From: Voacanga thouarsii
Lineage: Eukaryota > Streptophyta > Magnoliopsida > Gentianales > Apocynaceae
Reading direction: 5' to 3'
NCBI GenBank assembly: GCA_026120185.1
Contig: JANUWF010001726.1
Span: 1,136,501 to 1,200,500 of the forward strand
Length of the DNA: 64,000 nt
The number at the start of each line of letters is the position of its first letter. Within the stretch, counting starts at the first letter, position 1. The notes under the pieces were generated by a model. The model saw nothing but the letters and a program-made list of their open reading frames with translations, made no database searches and was not told the origin of the DNA. Shown here piece after piece: positions 46,929 to 58,401 of this stretch. Both the position numbers and the translations under genes were made by a program.

Positions 46929-48429
46929 TGATAGGGGCTAAATTAGTCATATTTTTCTTAGTTATTTGAGGTTCATTTGTAATACATTTTGTTCAATAAC
47001 TAGTCATATTCTTTCATATTTGAGATTTTACCCTTGGAAAGGTATTTTGTTCTTTATTTTAGATTTTTAGGGTAAAACGAAATAAAAACATCGCAAAACA
47101 GAGGAGAGGCGGCACCGGCTAGAGCCCTAGAATCGGCATCGGCCATGCACTATTGACACGAACTTCGAACCGATAAAAAATTGTTAAAACAGAGTAGAAC
47201 AGAATCAAGGCGGCGCCGGCTGCATTCTGGACACATTGTGTAAAATTCGAAGAAAAATCGACGAACGAGTAGAGAAGCAGAATACAACCGATGCCGGCTC
47301 CGAGAGTCAAGGCGGCGCCGGCTGTGCCCTGAAGCTAAGTCGGTGCTCGATTTTTTCTACGCGATTTTTGGTAATCTATGGAGTTTTAGTATTTTCCAAC
47401 TTCTACTCGGCCAAGAACTTTGTACCTACGAGTTTAGGCACTTTCTAAACCTAAAAATAGATAAAAAAAAACACAAGGGAAAAGAGGAGAATTCATTTAT
47501 TATCATAGAAAATTACTCAATCAAAGGAAGAATTCTTCATTTCAAGGAGGGTTGAACAAGAAGGTCTTCAAAGGAAGAAGAATGAGACTTGTCTATGAGT
47601 GCTTTCTTTTACTTTGTTTTCTTTTTCTTGAACAATGATATGTTAATTGTTTTATTGTAATTTAACATTGTTTTAGATATTCATAATTTTTAGAGTTCTT
47701 TGATCTTTTGATTAATTGATTGTTATTCTTAGTATTAATTACTTGTGCTTATTATGAGATTAATTGGTTAGATCTTTCCATTAACTTGCTTGGACAAAGG
47801 GGTTGATGGTGGTTTCAATTGTTTAGTTTCATATTTATTAGCTTTTAACTTGCTTGGACAAAGGGGTTAAGAGTAGGAACAAAGTAATTCAAGGTTAATT
47901 AATGTTTGTCAGGATATGGATTCATTGGTTAATTTCATGCATAATTTACCAGGAATGGGAATTAAATCAAGGACTATGGTTAATGCATCTTTTGGGTAAG
48001 ACTGGTCAAGATAGAATATGTGATACTAAGTTACCTAGAAGATAGGGATTAATGGATTGGACAAAGAAGTGAATCTATATTATCCTTCATGATGCCGAGA
48101 GAATAATTAGTCATGATAAAGATTGGGTACTTTAAGATCATGTTTGTCTAAACAATGGTTTAAGTTACATAATTCTACATCCTTGACATGTATATATTTT
48201 TACTTTCTTTTGATTTATTTTTCACTTTATCGAGTCGGTTAAACAATGAAAGAAGTGTAATTAATGTCTACTTGTTCCTGGAGGATCGATACTCATTTGA
48301 ATCCTATACTCGGTTAATAATGAGTACGCTTACTCATATGTGTTATTTGGGTTGAACGTTTTAATTTAAACTTGATTGGGAATGTGCTTAGTTTTTGTAT
48401 GATTTTTACACCCAAGTCCGAACACATCA
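46929..48429 (+). mobile_element. Solo LTR, Athila-like, 1.5 kb, perfect TSD
   Basis: TGATAGGGGC to CCGAACACATCA, flanked by ATTGG (46924-46928 and 48430-48434). It matches the LTRs of the non-autonomous element at 22782-29156, including the GC-rich units (about 47105-47340), and could derive from it. No internal region. Confidence 0.93.
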
Positions 48430-48434
48430 ATTGG

Positions 48435-49125
48435 TTTATTGGATAGGATATTTGGCAAAACTTGAGAATTTGGATTAATCATATTTATGCATTGGTGTTT
48501 GAATATTATTTGATTCATCTAGTTTGAATATGGAGAATATGATGAATGTGGAGACAATTTATTAGATAACTCTTGTATTATGAGTTTAAACTTTACTTAG
48601 CTTTGAGTTGTTATAAAGAATATGAGGAGATAAAAGATCTTTGAGTGAAAAATTTTTGTGAGTTGAAAAATTAAGAAAATGAGTTGATTGTTATTTCCTC
48701 TTTAAAGATGAGAAAATATTGTGTTTGCTTGATTATGGGGCCAATACGAATAGAGAAGAAAAATTCACTTTCTTGAGACTATGAATTCTCGAAAGCAAAA
48801 GAAAGGAAAAATGTTGAAAAAAAAATGATGAGTGTTAACTAAAAAGGAGCTAATACGGTGTGTGAAGAGAAATTCACGCACTTGAGGCTATCAATTCCTT
48901 AAGTTATTGGAAAAAAAAAATTGAGAAAAAAATTGGATTACTTTCCTTATATCATGACTTAAGTTGTGCAATTTTTGGGATTCACAATGCTTGAGTTGGT
49001 AGATACCTTGACTTGTGTGATTCATGTTATCTATATTTTTACTTGAAGGGTGAAATAATTTTCTTAGACTAAAATATGCACTTGATTAATTTAACTTCAA
49101 GAGTTTTGTGATATCTTGTCAAATG
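48435..49125 (+). other. Athila element 2, 3' noncoding, continued
   Basis: Resumes after ATTGG and parallels 55900-56650 of element 1, for example CCAATACGGTGTGTGAAGAG with TTCAC and CACTTGAGGCTATCAATTCC. The parallel fades near 49125, about 220 bases before a 3' LTR would begin. No coding frame. Confidence 0.6.
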
Positions 49126-49566
49126 TTTCAAAGTGCCTGATCTCTTACTTTCCCTTGACACAATAGTATTCCAAGATGGGTTCAAGGTAATCTAGCCCCG
49201 CCTGGGGTAAACATAGGGTATAAGTCACCAATGGTTCATAACCCAGTAATAATTGTTCAAATAAATAACTGCCAACCTAATATGCTTAAGTTCAACTAGT
49301 TACAACAACATCTAGTTATGATAATAATTTCTTAGGAGTTCTAAAATAAATTGATAAGGTATTTTGGGATTTGTTATTAATTTATAAAATAAGAATAATT
49401 TGGTATATCAATATAAATAGGTGTCATAAATAATACATAATAAATTATTATTTATTAACAAATAATAATAATAATTTTTTATTATAAATAATACATAAGT
49501 ATAGATAAAAGTATTAGTAAGAATAATCAATAATAATATTAATATAAAAGATATTAATATTAATCC

Positions 49567-49567
<1 letters not shown>

Positions 49568-49625
<58 letters not shown>

Positions 49626-49748
49626 TTTTCATATTTATTAATTCTTAATAAAAATATGACTATTGGTTTGTCTAATAAAATAATAATATTATAAGTAATT
49701 ATTAATTTCAAAAATATTAATGTAGACCAAAATTAATAGATTAAATAA

Positions 49749-49790
<42 letters not shown>
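49568..49790. repeat. (AAT)n/(ATT)n microsatellites, first one palindromic
   Basis: 49568-49590 AAT repeats run directly into ATT repeats to about 49623, so the block can fold into a near-perfect hairpin. A second AAT array spans about 49750-49790. A GT run follows at about 49884-49904. Confidence 0.93.
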
Positions 49791-49792
<2 letters not shown>

Positions 49793-51679
49793 CGATGACG
49801 ACGATAGTAATAATAAAAGTAGCTCTAATAATAATTTTTAATGACCATAGTGAATTTACTAGTACTAAAAAATTAGAAAAGTAGTGTGTGTGTGTGTGTG
49901 TGTGCATTCATACACACATATATTAAATAAATAAAATATTAATTTATGCAAAAATAGACTTGTAATAATATTTATCACAATAACGGTGATACTATACTAA
50001 CAATAATATGAGCATGGTATTTGGTGTAAAAAAATAACATTATGGAAGCATAAGCAAAACAATGGTGGTAAAATCTCTATCATTCATAAAAAAATCCATA
50101 CCGATGATATAAGCCTCAAATCACAATGTACTATTGAGCATATAATGATCATAAATCTCTAATCATAAACCATCAATAATTTATAATCCTCAACCCATTT
50201 CGTTCTCCATATCTTAAAATTATTCTCTTCACCCACATACATATCTCCATCCCAACAATATTAAATCAACATACTAATTTCATCATCTAGAGGTCTTGAG
50301 TTCGAAAAATTAAGAAGAAGGTCATAGTAGAAATACTTGTTTGATGATCGTTGGAGTTGAAAATGTTGTTTTGTCCAATAAAACCCCTTGAGTGCTTGAA
50401 GAGTCCTCTATCGATTGAAGTTGTTCAAGGATGGCCACTAATGGATCGGCCAAGAGAGAGAGAGAGAGTGATTAAGATGGTGAAGAAAAGAAGATGAAGA
50501 AGTGGAGAAGATTAAGATGATTGAATTTACCTTTTTGATATTCTTTTTGTCTTGAGCAAAAAATGTATGTTTGATCCGAAAGGGAGATCAAATTTGGTTG
50601 TTTTAGTATTATGGAGTATACTAGGGATAAGTATAGGCTGAATCCTAGTTGATTTGAGAACATTTGGAGTGATTTGGAATGAGTAGAAGTGTCTAAAGGT
50701 TGAAGAAGTTTAGTGTGTGTTCTTGAGAACACAAGAGAAAATTGAGAGAAGAAGATAAGTGTGTGCTTGGTAAGTGATGGACGAATGGCCTTGCTAGAAA
50801 GAGGAGTTTCGGTTATCCTAGGGAGAGAGAGAGAGAGATTTGAGCTAGTCTGAATTTCAAAATAAGGCAAAAGTGAAGTTTTTGAGGTAGAAGATTTGTT
50901 AATGGTGATTTCTTCTTGAAGGTCTCTAGTCCTTCAATGATGGGTTGCAAGTCTAGCTATGTCCTGGTTGGTGAAATGGAGATTTATCCCAGGTTTAGGC
51001 TGGTAAAAAACGGCCAAGAGAGGAAGAAATTCTAGTTTATTAGTCTAGCTAGGTGAGAGTTTCAAGGGAGTAAAAGCTGGAAATTAATTTTCAAGTTTGA
51101 AAAGTTTTGAATGGAGTGAAGTTAGGAGAGATTTGAGGTATTTTAATGGAGCTCCAATGGCCAAGGTTGATGAAGAAGACAAGATGTTTAGCCATGACTT
51201 CAAGGTGGCCGAAGTGATGAAGGGAATTGTTAAAGAAATCGGTTTTTGTCTTTGCTATGAAAGTTAGAAAAAATTTTGGAATTTAGCTACAAGAATTCTT
51301 AGAATATGAAATGATTTTTTAGCAAAAATTTTGAATTATTTTGAAATGGATTTGCAGCTGAATCTTAGGAGTATTTGAAGGTCCATTAATGGTGATTTTC
51401 TAGCCACCATCTAAGAGAAGAAAGAGGAGAATTTTAGATGATCTTATGCATGGATTGATTGCTCAATTTTCATAACTAAACACTTGGTAGTTTGCTGGAA
51501 AATTTTTTATTTGATGAGACTACATGAGCTGCGAAATTCCAAGGCATTTTCAGCCTCTTGTTCACACGAAATTGGTTGCTTGTTAGCAAGAATAGAATGG
51601 CAATTGTGCTGCATTTTTTTTAGACATCCAGCCAAGAGGAAATATAACAAAATAACAACAAACTAAGCCTTAGCCCCAA

Positions 51680-53590
51680 GAAATTTAGGATCAGCTACAT
51701 GAACCAATACCAGGCTACGTGTGGTCATCCATATGAATTCTCTCTCTCCACTTCCTTTTATCGACCGTCATACTTTCATCCAAATCTAACAAAGACATAT
51801 CTCTCCTAATCACCTCTATCCATGTCATTGTAGGCCTGCCTCTACCTCTGTCTAACCTATCCTATCTCTTTTCTTCAATCCTCCTAACAAGCGCATCCCT
51901 TGATCTTCTCTGTACATGTCCAAACTAATGCAAGTGGCTTTCTCTCATCATCTCCTCAATAGATGCCACCCCCACCTTTTTCCTAATGGTCTCATTTTTT
52001 ACTCTATTTTTTCTAGTATATCTATACATTTACCGTAACATACGCATCTCAACTACTTTCATTTTGTGAATATGACACCTTTTAACTGCCCAACATTCGG
52101 TATCATATAGCAAGACAGGTCTTATGGCTATTCTATAAAACATTCCCTTTTGGCTCAATGGTATATTACGATTACATAGAATATCAGTCGTGCTCCTCCA
52201 TTTCAACCAATCTGCTGTAACTCGATATATAAGATCGCCATCGAGCTCTTTGTCTTTTTGAATAATAGATCATAAATATCGGAAGTAATCACCTACTGGT
52301 ATATTTCTACGATCCAAAATTACACTTGAGCTATATTTCTGGTACTATTGAACTTGCATTCTATACACTCTATTTTACTCCTACTATTTCTAAAGCCCTT
52401 GGATTCCAATGCCTGTCGCCACAACTCTAATTTAGTATTTACACTGACTCTAGTCTTATCAATCAATACAATATCATTAGCAAACAATATACATCATTGC
52501 ACAACCTCTTGTATAGTACAAGTCAACTCGTCCATAATAGCCGCAAAGAGGAAATGGCTAAGCGCTGATCCTTAATGCACCCCAATAGTAATAGAAAACT
52601 TTGTAGTCACTTCGACGTAATTCCTTACACTTGTACATGCTCTCTCATATATATTTTTAATGAGAGTAATATACTTTAGCGATATACCTTTCTTGGCCAG
52701 TACCTACCAAACTACTTCTCTAGGCACCTTGTCATAGGCTTTCTCCAAGTCAATAAAAACTATATGTAAATCTTTCTTTCTTTCCCTATAATATTCAATC
52801 ATCTGCCGTAATAAATGAATTGCCTCTGTAGTGGAACGCCCGGGCATAAAACCAAATTGATTATCTGAAATCTATATAATGCCCCCTAACCTTTGTTCAA
52901 TCACTCTCTTCCAAAACTTCATAATATGACTCATGAGTTTCATCCCACAGTAATTGGCACAATCTTAGAGATCCATTTTATTCTTATATAAAGAAATCAG
53001 AGTACTCTTCCTCCACTCTATAGGCATCTTATTAACTCTATACATTTTGTTAAATAGACTAGTCAACCACGCAATACATATCTCGTCTAAACACTTTCAA
53101 ACCTCAATCGGTATACCATCTAGGTCCATTGCCTTTTTTGGTCTCATCCTTTTGAGAGCCTCTCGAACTTCATGTTTCTGAATACGACGAATACATGCAC
53201 GGTTAACCTCTTCGTTCAAAATCGCAAGGCTACCCACACTCGAAACTTGAACTTAATTCTCGTTAAATAACTTATCAAAATATGACATTCATCTCTCCTT
53301 GATTTCTTTATTTTAACCAAAACTCTGTGATTTTCATCCTTCACATATTTCACCACACCTATATCTCTCGTCTTCTTCTCTCTGAAATGCACCATTCTAT
53401 ATATACTCTTCTCTCCATCTTTAGTTTCTAGCTTTTCATATAAATCCCTGTAAACTGTGGATCTTACTTTTCTAACAGCTTCTTTAGCTTTTCTTCTCGC
53501 GACCTTATATTTCTTAAAATTCTCATCACTTTTGCACTTCCCTAAGTTTCTATAGCACTCTCTTTTACTTCTTACGGCTTCTTTCACTTC
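51680..53590 (-). pseudogene. LINE reverse transcriptase domain
   Basis: Minus strand from 53590: MKEAVRSKRECYRNLGKCKS, KKYKVARRKAKEAVR, YEKLETKDGEKSIYRM and REKKTRD, the RTE linker. Then with frame changes come [20 protein letters not shown] (about 52860-52800), [17 protein letters not shown] (about 52757-52707), a polymerase box [10 protein letters not shown] (about 52495-52465), HLHWFGHVQRR (about 51945) and VADPKFLGAKA near the 3' end. The box is usually FADD; here the first catalytic Asp is Asn, a GAT to AAT change, so polymerase activity would be lost even without the stops. Confidence 0.9.
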
Positions 53591-53725
53591 GTTGTTCCAT
53601 CACGATATGTCCTTGTTTAGTGGTACTCTTCCTTTAGATTCACCAAGTACTTCTTTAGCTACTGTCCTAATATATTGAGCCATCTTTCTTCATATAGTAT
53701 CTAGGTCCAAATCCATATCAGAAGA

Positions 53726-54600
53726 CTAGTCATCCGCTTGAACTACCTTATCGACAAAGGCTGTTCTTGCATCCCCTTGTAGCTTCCACCATTTGATCCT
53801 AGGGTCAACCCAATGATTCTGCTGTTTACCCTTTTTCCTAAAATTAAAATTGAGGACCAACAACCTATGTTGCGTAATTACACTCTCGTTTGGAATAACT
53901 TTACAATCTGTACAACCACTACGAAACCTACGTCTCATAATAAAGAAATCTATCTGAGTAGCATTTAACCCACTTCTAAAAGTAACTAAGTGAGAATCTC
54001 TCTTCTTAAACCAAGTGGTTGCTATAGTTAAATCAAAGGCTAAGGCAAAGTCAAGAATATCAGTTCCTACTTCGTTTCTAACCCCGAAACTGTAACCTCC
54101 ATGAACACTTTCAAACTCGTTCTGATCAGTACCCATATGTCCATTTACCAATGAAAAGCTTCTCTGCACATGGTACACTTTGTATAATCTCATCTAAATC
54201 ATCCCAAAATTGTTGCCTAACCAAATCATCAAGTCCCACTTGTGGTGCATAGCACTAATAACAGTAGTAATCTCGCCGCTAAACATGATCTTGATGCTCA
54301 AAATCCCATCATTCCTCCTCAGTACTTCAATCACATCATCAATAAACTTATGGTCAATAATAATCCCAACTCCATTTCTATTCCTAACTCTACATAAATA
54401 CCAAAGCTTATAACCTCAAGGCGCTACTACTCTCGCCTTTTCACCTACCTATTTCATTTTTTGAAGATATAAAACGCTAATCTTTCTTCTTCTGCATAAC
54501 CTCAACTAATTCTTTCAATCTACCGGTCAAAGATCCTATATTCCATATAGCTAAATGGATCCTATCACTATGGACTATCTTTTTTACTCTACACACTTGC
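53726..54600 (-). pseudogene. LINE endonuclease domain
   Basis: The minus strand from about 54600 encodes pieces like GSLTGRL and KLWYLCRVRNRNGVG (about 54420-54350). Then an open stretch at 54193-53726 contains NGHMGTD, FESVHGGYSFGVRNEVG, ILDFALAFDLTIATTWFKKR, SHLVTFRSG, QIDFFIMRR, DCKVIPNESV and DPRIKWWKL. This is the RTE endonuclease (EEP fold) that nicks target DNA to prime reverse transcription. Upstream parts contain stops, so the domain is broken as a whole, and the N-terminal catalytic motifs are poorly kept. Confidence 0.9.
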
Positions 54601-55290
54601 ATATTTGACACCGTATATGGGGACCGACACAGCACATTGCTTCCGGAAAATGACCTAACAACCCTTGTATATTTATCACTACACTCGGGTCTAGGAAGTG
54701 CAGCACATCGCTGATTAGGGAATGCCCCTACGAAGTCAATCGATTGGTTTATGTCATAAATGCAACTATATTTACGCTAGCCGTCCCAAGTCTTGCCGCA
54801 ACTCTTCTCCTTTATCCGGGTTTGAGAACAGTAATAAACACCGCAAACAAAGCCCACAGAACTCACTGGCGAAGTTCTAGCCAAGAGGAAACTGGAAAAA
54901 AAAAATCCAGATTTATACCAGAACAAGAACAAGCAAAGCATAGTTCTTTGAAAGAGAAACTATGGTAATTTAATTGAAAACTAACTAGTTATTTCTCCTC
55001 CTATATTTCTGTCATCTCCTATCTCAAAAGCTAGAATTTTCTTTCGAAAATTCAAGCCTAAGATTATTCAAGATACTTCATAAAGTAATTGGGAGAATTA
55101 AAGAAATAGGAGTATTTTAAATTTAAATAGATTAGGACATGGATTGCTAAAATGATGGAGGTTAGAATTCTTCTAGATTCTTTTAGAACAACATTCTATT
55201 TTGTTTTTCCCAAGACAACATTCCTAGCCTTATGGAATATAAGAAGAAAATTCAAATATTAGTTAGGATAATTAAAAATAATACTTAGGT

Positions 55291-55349
55291 GATGAGATTT
55301 GAATTCAAGACCTTAAAGATTAACCACAAAGCTCTAACCACTTAACCAC
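55291..55349 (-). other. tRNA-like module in the Tekay-like LTR
   Basis: On the minus strand TGGTTAAGTGGTTAGAGC (A-box-like) is followed by GGTCTTGAATTCAAATCTC (B-box-like), 249-306 bases from the LTR start at 55597. It is the best A box of the three modules. Confidence 0.6.
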
Positions 55350-55597
55350 ATTAATTCTTATTCTTATTTTCCCAACATAATCCCCTTCCTTTCTAAATCT
55401 TAAGTCTCTTCCTAATTCGTCCTCAAGTAAAATTTCCAAATTACCCACACTACTTAACAAGTATAAATAAACCATATAACCTATATATCACAATTCTATG
55501 GCACACGAATTCATCCAATAAATATATTTTTATGCAATATGATATGATATGCATCCCATCTCTCTAATTCTAGGGCAGGTTCAGGTGGGGTTTTACA

Positions 55598-56868
55598 CAT
55601 TATCAAGGAAACAATGCTCTTTTGGGATGAATTCAACATTGTCCTCAACAATACAAGGTTATGGAAAGTATTTCTTTGTCTAATCTATTTTTCCCTTTCT
55701 TTTTAGTCCCTTAGATAATTTTTCTTGTTATATTCTAGGCCATTGGAGACAATGTCCAACTTAAGTATGGGAGAATATTTCTTGTTTGAAAACTTTCTTC
55801 ATTCTTCTTACATGCTGAGTTGACTTTGGACATAAAATTTTTGTTGAAGATGATTTTTGTGATAAATTTTTCCTAATTTGTCTATGATGGAGTAATGATT
55901 TTCTCGTTAACTTTGGATATGGATTTGTCATATGGTTGGATTGTTGTTAAAAAGTAAACCTATGTCTTAAGTTGAATGTTATGAAGTATTGAGAATTTAA
56001 GTTAACATTGGTTATATTTGGTATTTGAGTTTGTTTTATTTTTTTAGTTTGAATGTGGATAATATGGTGAAATATGGGAAAAGTTGTCGATTAATTCTTG
56101 TTTCATAGATTTATAATTTGTTCGACTTTGAGTTACGAATAAGGAATGTGAGGAAATAAGAAAAACAATGAGAGAAAAATTATTGTTATGTAAGCTGGAA
56201 ATTTTGAGTTGAAAAATGCTTGTATTTGAAAATTTTGAAGACCTTTAGCTGAAAAGGAGGTTAATATAGAAAAAAGTAATAAGTATTACTCGGTGTACTC
56301 TCTTGAGGCTGTCCCAAATCCAGGAAGGCAAAAAGAGCAAAAAAGAAGAAAAACAGAAAGAAAATGTTGAAAAATATTTTTAAAAAATGAAGATGACTAT
56401 AAGGGGGCCAATACGGTGTATGAATAGAAATCCATTCACTTGAGGCTATCAATTCCCTAAGTCATTGGAAGAAAAATAGTGGAGTATTTCCTTATTTTAC
56501 TACTTGAGGTTATGCAAATTTGAGTTCATGATACTTGAGTTTGTTAAATACCTTGACTTATATTATTTGTCTTGTCTATGTTTTTGCTTAAGGGATATAA
56601 TAATTTTCTTGTACTAAATATGAGCTTATTTAACTTAACTTTGATGCCTTGGGATTATTTGGTTTAATGAAGGAGGTTGCAAAATTTTGAAATGATTGAA
56701 TGAATGATGAGTTTGTGTTTAAGGTTGGAAGAAGATAATGACTTTATTATGGATGAATTTGATTAAGCATGAGTTTGATTAATTATTTTGTCTTGTGCAT
56801 AAGCTATTTGCTTAGTGTGTAACTTTTGTTTACTTGAGGAAAAGCAAAAACTTAAGTGTAGGGGAATA
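55598..56868 (+). other. Athila element 1, 3' noncoding and purine tract
   Basis: Parallels 46600-46928 and 48435-49125 of element 2. It has GAGACAATGTCC (about 55744) and ends GCAAAAACTTAAGTGTAGGG at about 56844-56863, the purine tract before the 3' LTR. Frames here are not coding. Confidence 0.7.
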
Positions 56869-58268
56869 TGATAACTAGTTATTTAATGATGTTTTGTGGT
56901 ACTTTTAGTTTAATAACTACATTTCCCTTCATATTTGATGTTTTGCTTATAGAAAGTATTTTTTGCCGAATTTGGATAGGAATTGAATGATTTAGATTGA
57001 AATCGTAGATTTTTAGACTGGACCCGGTGCCTGCTCAAAATGGTTGAACCTGCTGTAGCTCAACTCTACAAAAATAGAGGAAACAGAGCTTAAACTAAGA
57101 ATATTCCAAAGTTGGACCGACGTTAATCCAAACGAAGTGACCCGGCGTCGCCCTACTTTGTGGTGGCTGTTCAGAGTCTTTTTTTCAAGCTAAATTGGAA
57201 ATTGTCAAAAAGATTAACTTGTTTCCAACTTGTAATAGGTCTATGACTTTTGAGGGATGAATTTTAGCAACCAAGAGGTCTATTTAACCAAAAATAAGTG
57301 AAGATTAATGTATGAATTCAAGGACAAAAGCAAAAATCATTCATTGGAGGAGAATTCATAACTGAAGGGAGCATTGTTCCAAAAAGGTTCTCAAAGGAGG
57401 AAGATGATAGCTTGTCTATGAGTTCTTTTTGAGACATTTGTTTTCTTTTTCTTCGAACAATGATAAGATTAATATTTTAATTGTAATTAAATGTTATTTT
57501 TGAATTTATAAAATTGTAATATATTTAATCTTTGATCAATTGATTATTGTTCTTGGTATTTGATTACTTGCTTTTATTTGATAGATTAATAAAGTTGATT
57601 TCTTTCTAATGGACTTGAGAAACAAAATTAGATTGAGTTCAATTTAGTTAATTCTATATAATCAATATCTTAACTGGATTAGGAAAGAATTTTAAGAATT
57701 AAACCTAAATAATTAAAGGTTAGTTAATTTTGCCTAGATTATAGGGTCATTGGCTAATTTCATGTTTATATTGCCTAGAGTATAGGAATATTCATGAGGA
57801 ATGAGTTTAATGCATTTCTTTTGTTATGTTGGTTTGATTGGGAAATCTGCTAATTTAATTAGAAAATAGCGATTCTATGGATTGAGAAATAAGTAGATTC
57901 TATCTTTATTCCTTCATGATGCCAAGACAATAATTGATTGTGATAAGTGTTAGATAGTTCATATCATGTTTTTAAGAATAATTATTTAATCACATATTTT
58001 TCTTTGCAAAGAGTTGTGTTTATATTTTGTATTTATCTTTATTTTTATTGTTACTTTTTATTAATCTAATAAGTGGGTTAAACATTGAATGAAAATTAAT
58101 TAGTGTGTACTTATTCCTTGAGGATCGATACTCGTTAATGCCCTATATTATGCTTTATGATAAGTGCACTTGCTTATATACATAATTTGGGATTAATGTT
58201 TTCTTTAAACTTGATTGGGAATTTATACAAAATTTCATGATTTTTATATACGCAAATTTAATTCATCA
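56869..58268 (+). repeat. Athila element 1, 3' LTR
   Basis: TGATAACTAG to TTTAATTCATCA, 1400 bp. Compared with family members the start has lost about 35 bases after TGATA. Its last CA abuts 46 bp of Tekay-like LTR end. Confidence 0.82.
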
Positions 58269-58314
58269 GCGACATCCCCGTCCTCTTTAGGTACGTGTGT
58301 TGTAGGGTGTTACA
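58269..58314 (+). repeat. Tekay-like 5' LTR, piece 4 (end)
   Basis: GCGACATCCCCGTCC to GGTGTTACA, matching the reversed left end of the solo LTR at 36703. The primer site follows two bases later. Confidence 0.82.
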
Positions 58315-58316
58315 AG

Positions 58317-58329
58317 TGATATCAGAATC
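58317..58329 (+). other. Tekay-like primer-binding site, tRNA-Met type
   Basis: TGATATCAGAATC, two changes from TGGTATCAGAGC. Confidence 0.8.
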
Positions 58330-58401
58330 TAGGTTTAGGCAATTCGCATATGATTAACGAGATTTATTTGTTTAAGTGTTAAATCTTCTACTAACCTTAG
58401 A

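Larger units (their letters stand above)
35818..49125 (+). mobile_element. Athila element 2 (pol-bearing, 3' end lost)
   Basis: 5' LTR from 35818 (split by a solo LTR), primer site at 40561, shortened gag, protease, RT/RNase H and integrase to 46489, then 3' noncoding DNA to about 49125, where it meets a Tekay-like LTR. No 3' LTR of its own is found, so its end was deleted or exchanged with element 1. Solo LTRs at 36703, 42552 and 46929 are younger insertions into it. Confidence 0.78.
51643..54878 (-). mobile_element. RTE-type LINE, nearly full length
   Basis: AGCCAAGAGGAAA occurs at 51630-51642 and 54879-54891, a perfect 13-bp target duplication of the length LINEs make. Between them 3236 bp encode, on the minus strand, an apurinic-type endonuclease followed by reverse transcriptase in RTE order. 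The 3' end is TTTGTTGTTATTTTG-like rather than poly-A, as in plant RTE elements that end in short TTG-type repeats. It interrupts the Tekay-like LTR and so is younger. Confidence 0.93.
49126..55597 (-). mobile_element. Tekay-like LTR, left end truncated, containing a LINE
   Basis: The right end GTGGGGTTTTACA at 55597 is the reversed start TGTAAAACCCC of a Tekay-like LTR, and a tRNA-like module lies at the expected distance (55291-55349). The minus strand near 49190-49270 (TGGTGACTTATACCC, CCCAGGCGGGGC) fits the region about 500 bases before such an LTR end, so the last few hundred bases are missing on the left. Without the LINE it is about 3.2 kb, like the solo LTR at 36703-40021. The left border is approximate and no target duplication is visible. 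Confidence 0.55.
33785..58268 (+). mobile_element. Athila complex: element 1 with element 2 and others inside
   Basis: LTRs 33785-35193 and 56869-58268 are close relatives along their length (both contain TTTTGTGGTACTTTTAGTTTAA and GAATTTTAGCAACCAAGAGG) and bound the block as the 5' and 3' LTRs of Athila element 1. Inside are its primer site and a gag remnant (to 35817), the whole of Athila element 2 and later insertions, then its 3' noncoding part (55598-56868). The pol of element 1 is missing. No matching 5-bp duplication remains at the outer edges, and about 15 bases of Tekay LTR are missing on the left, so the borders have been altered. Confidence 0.72.
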
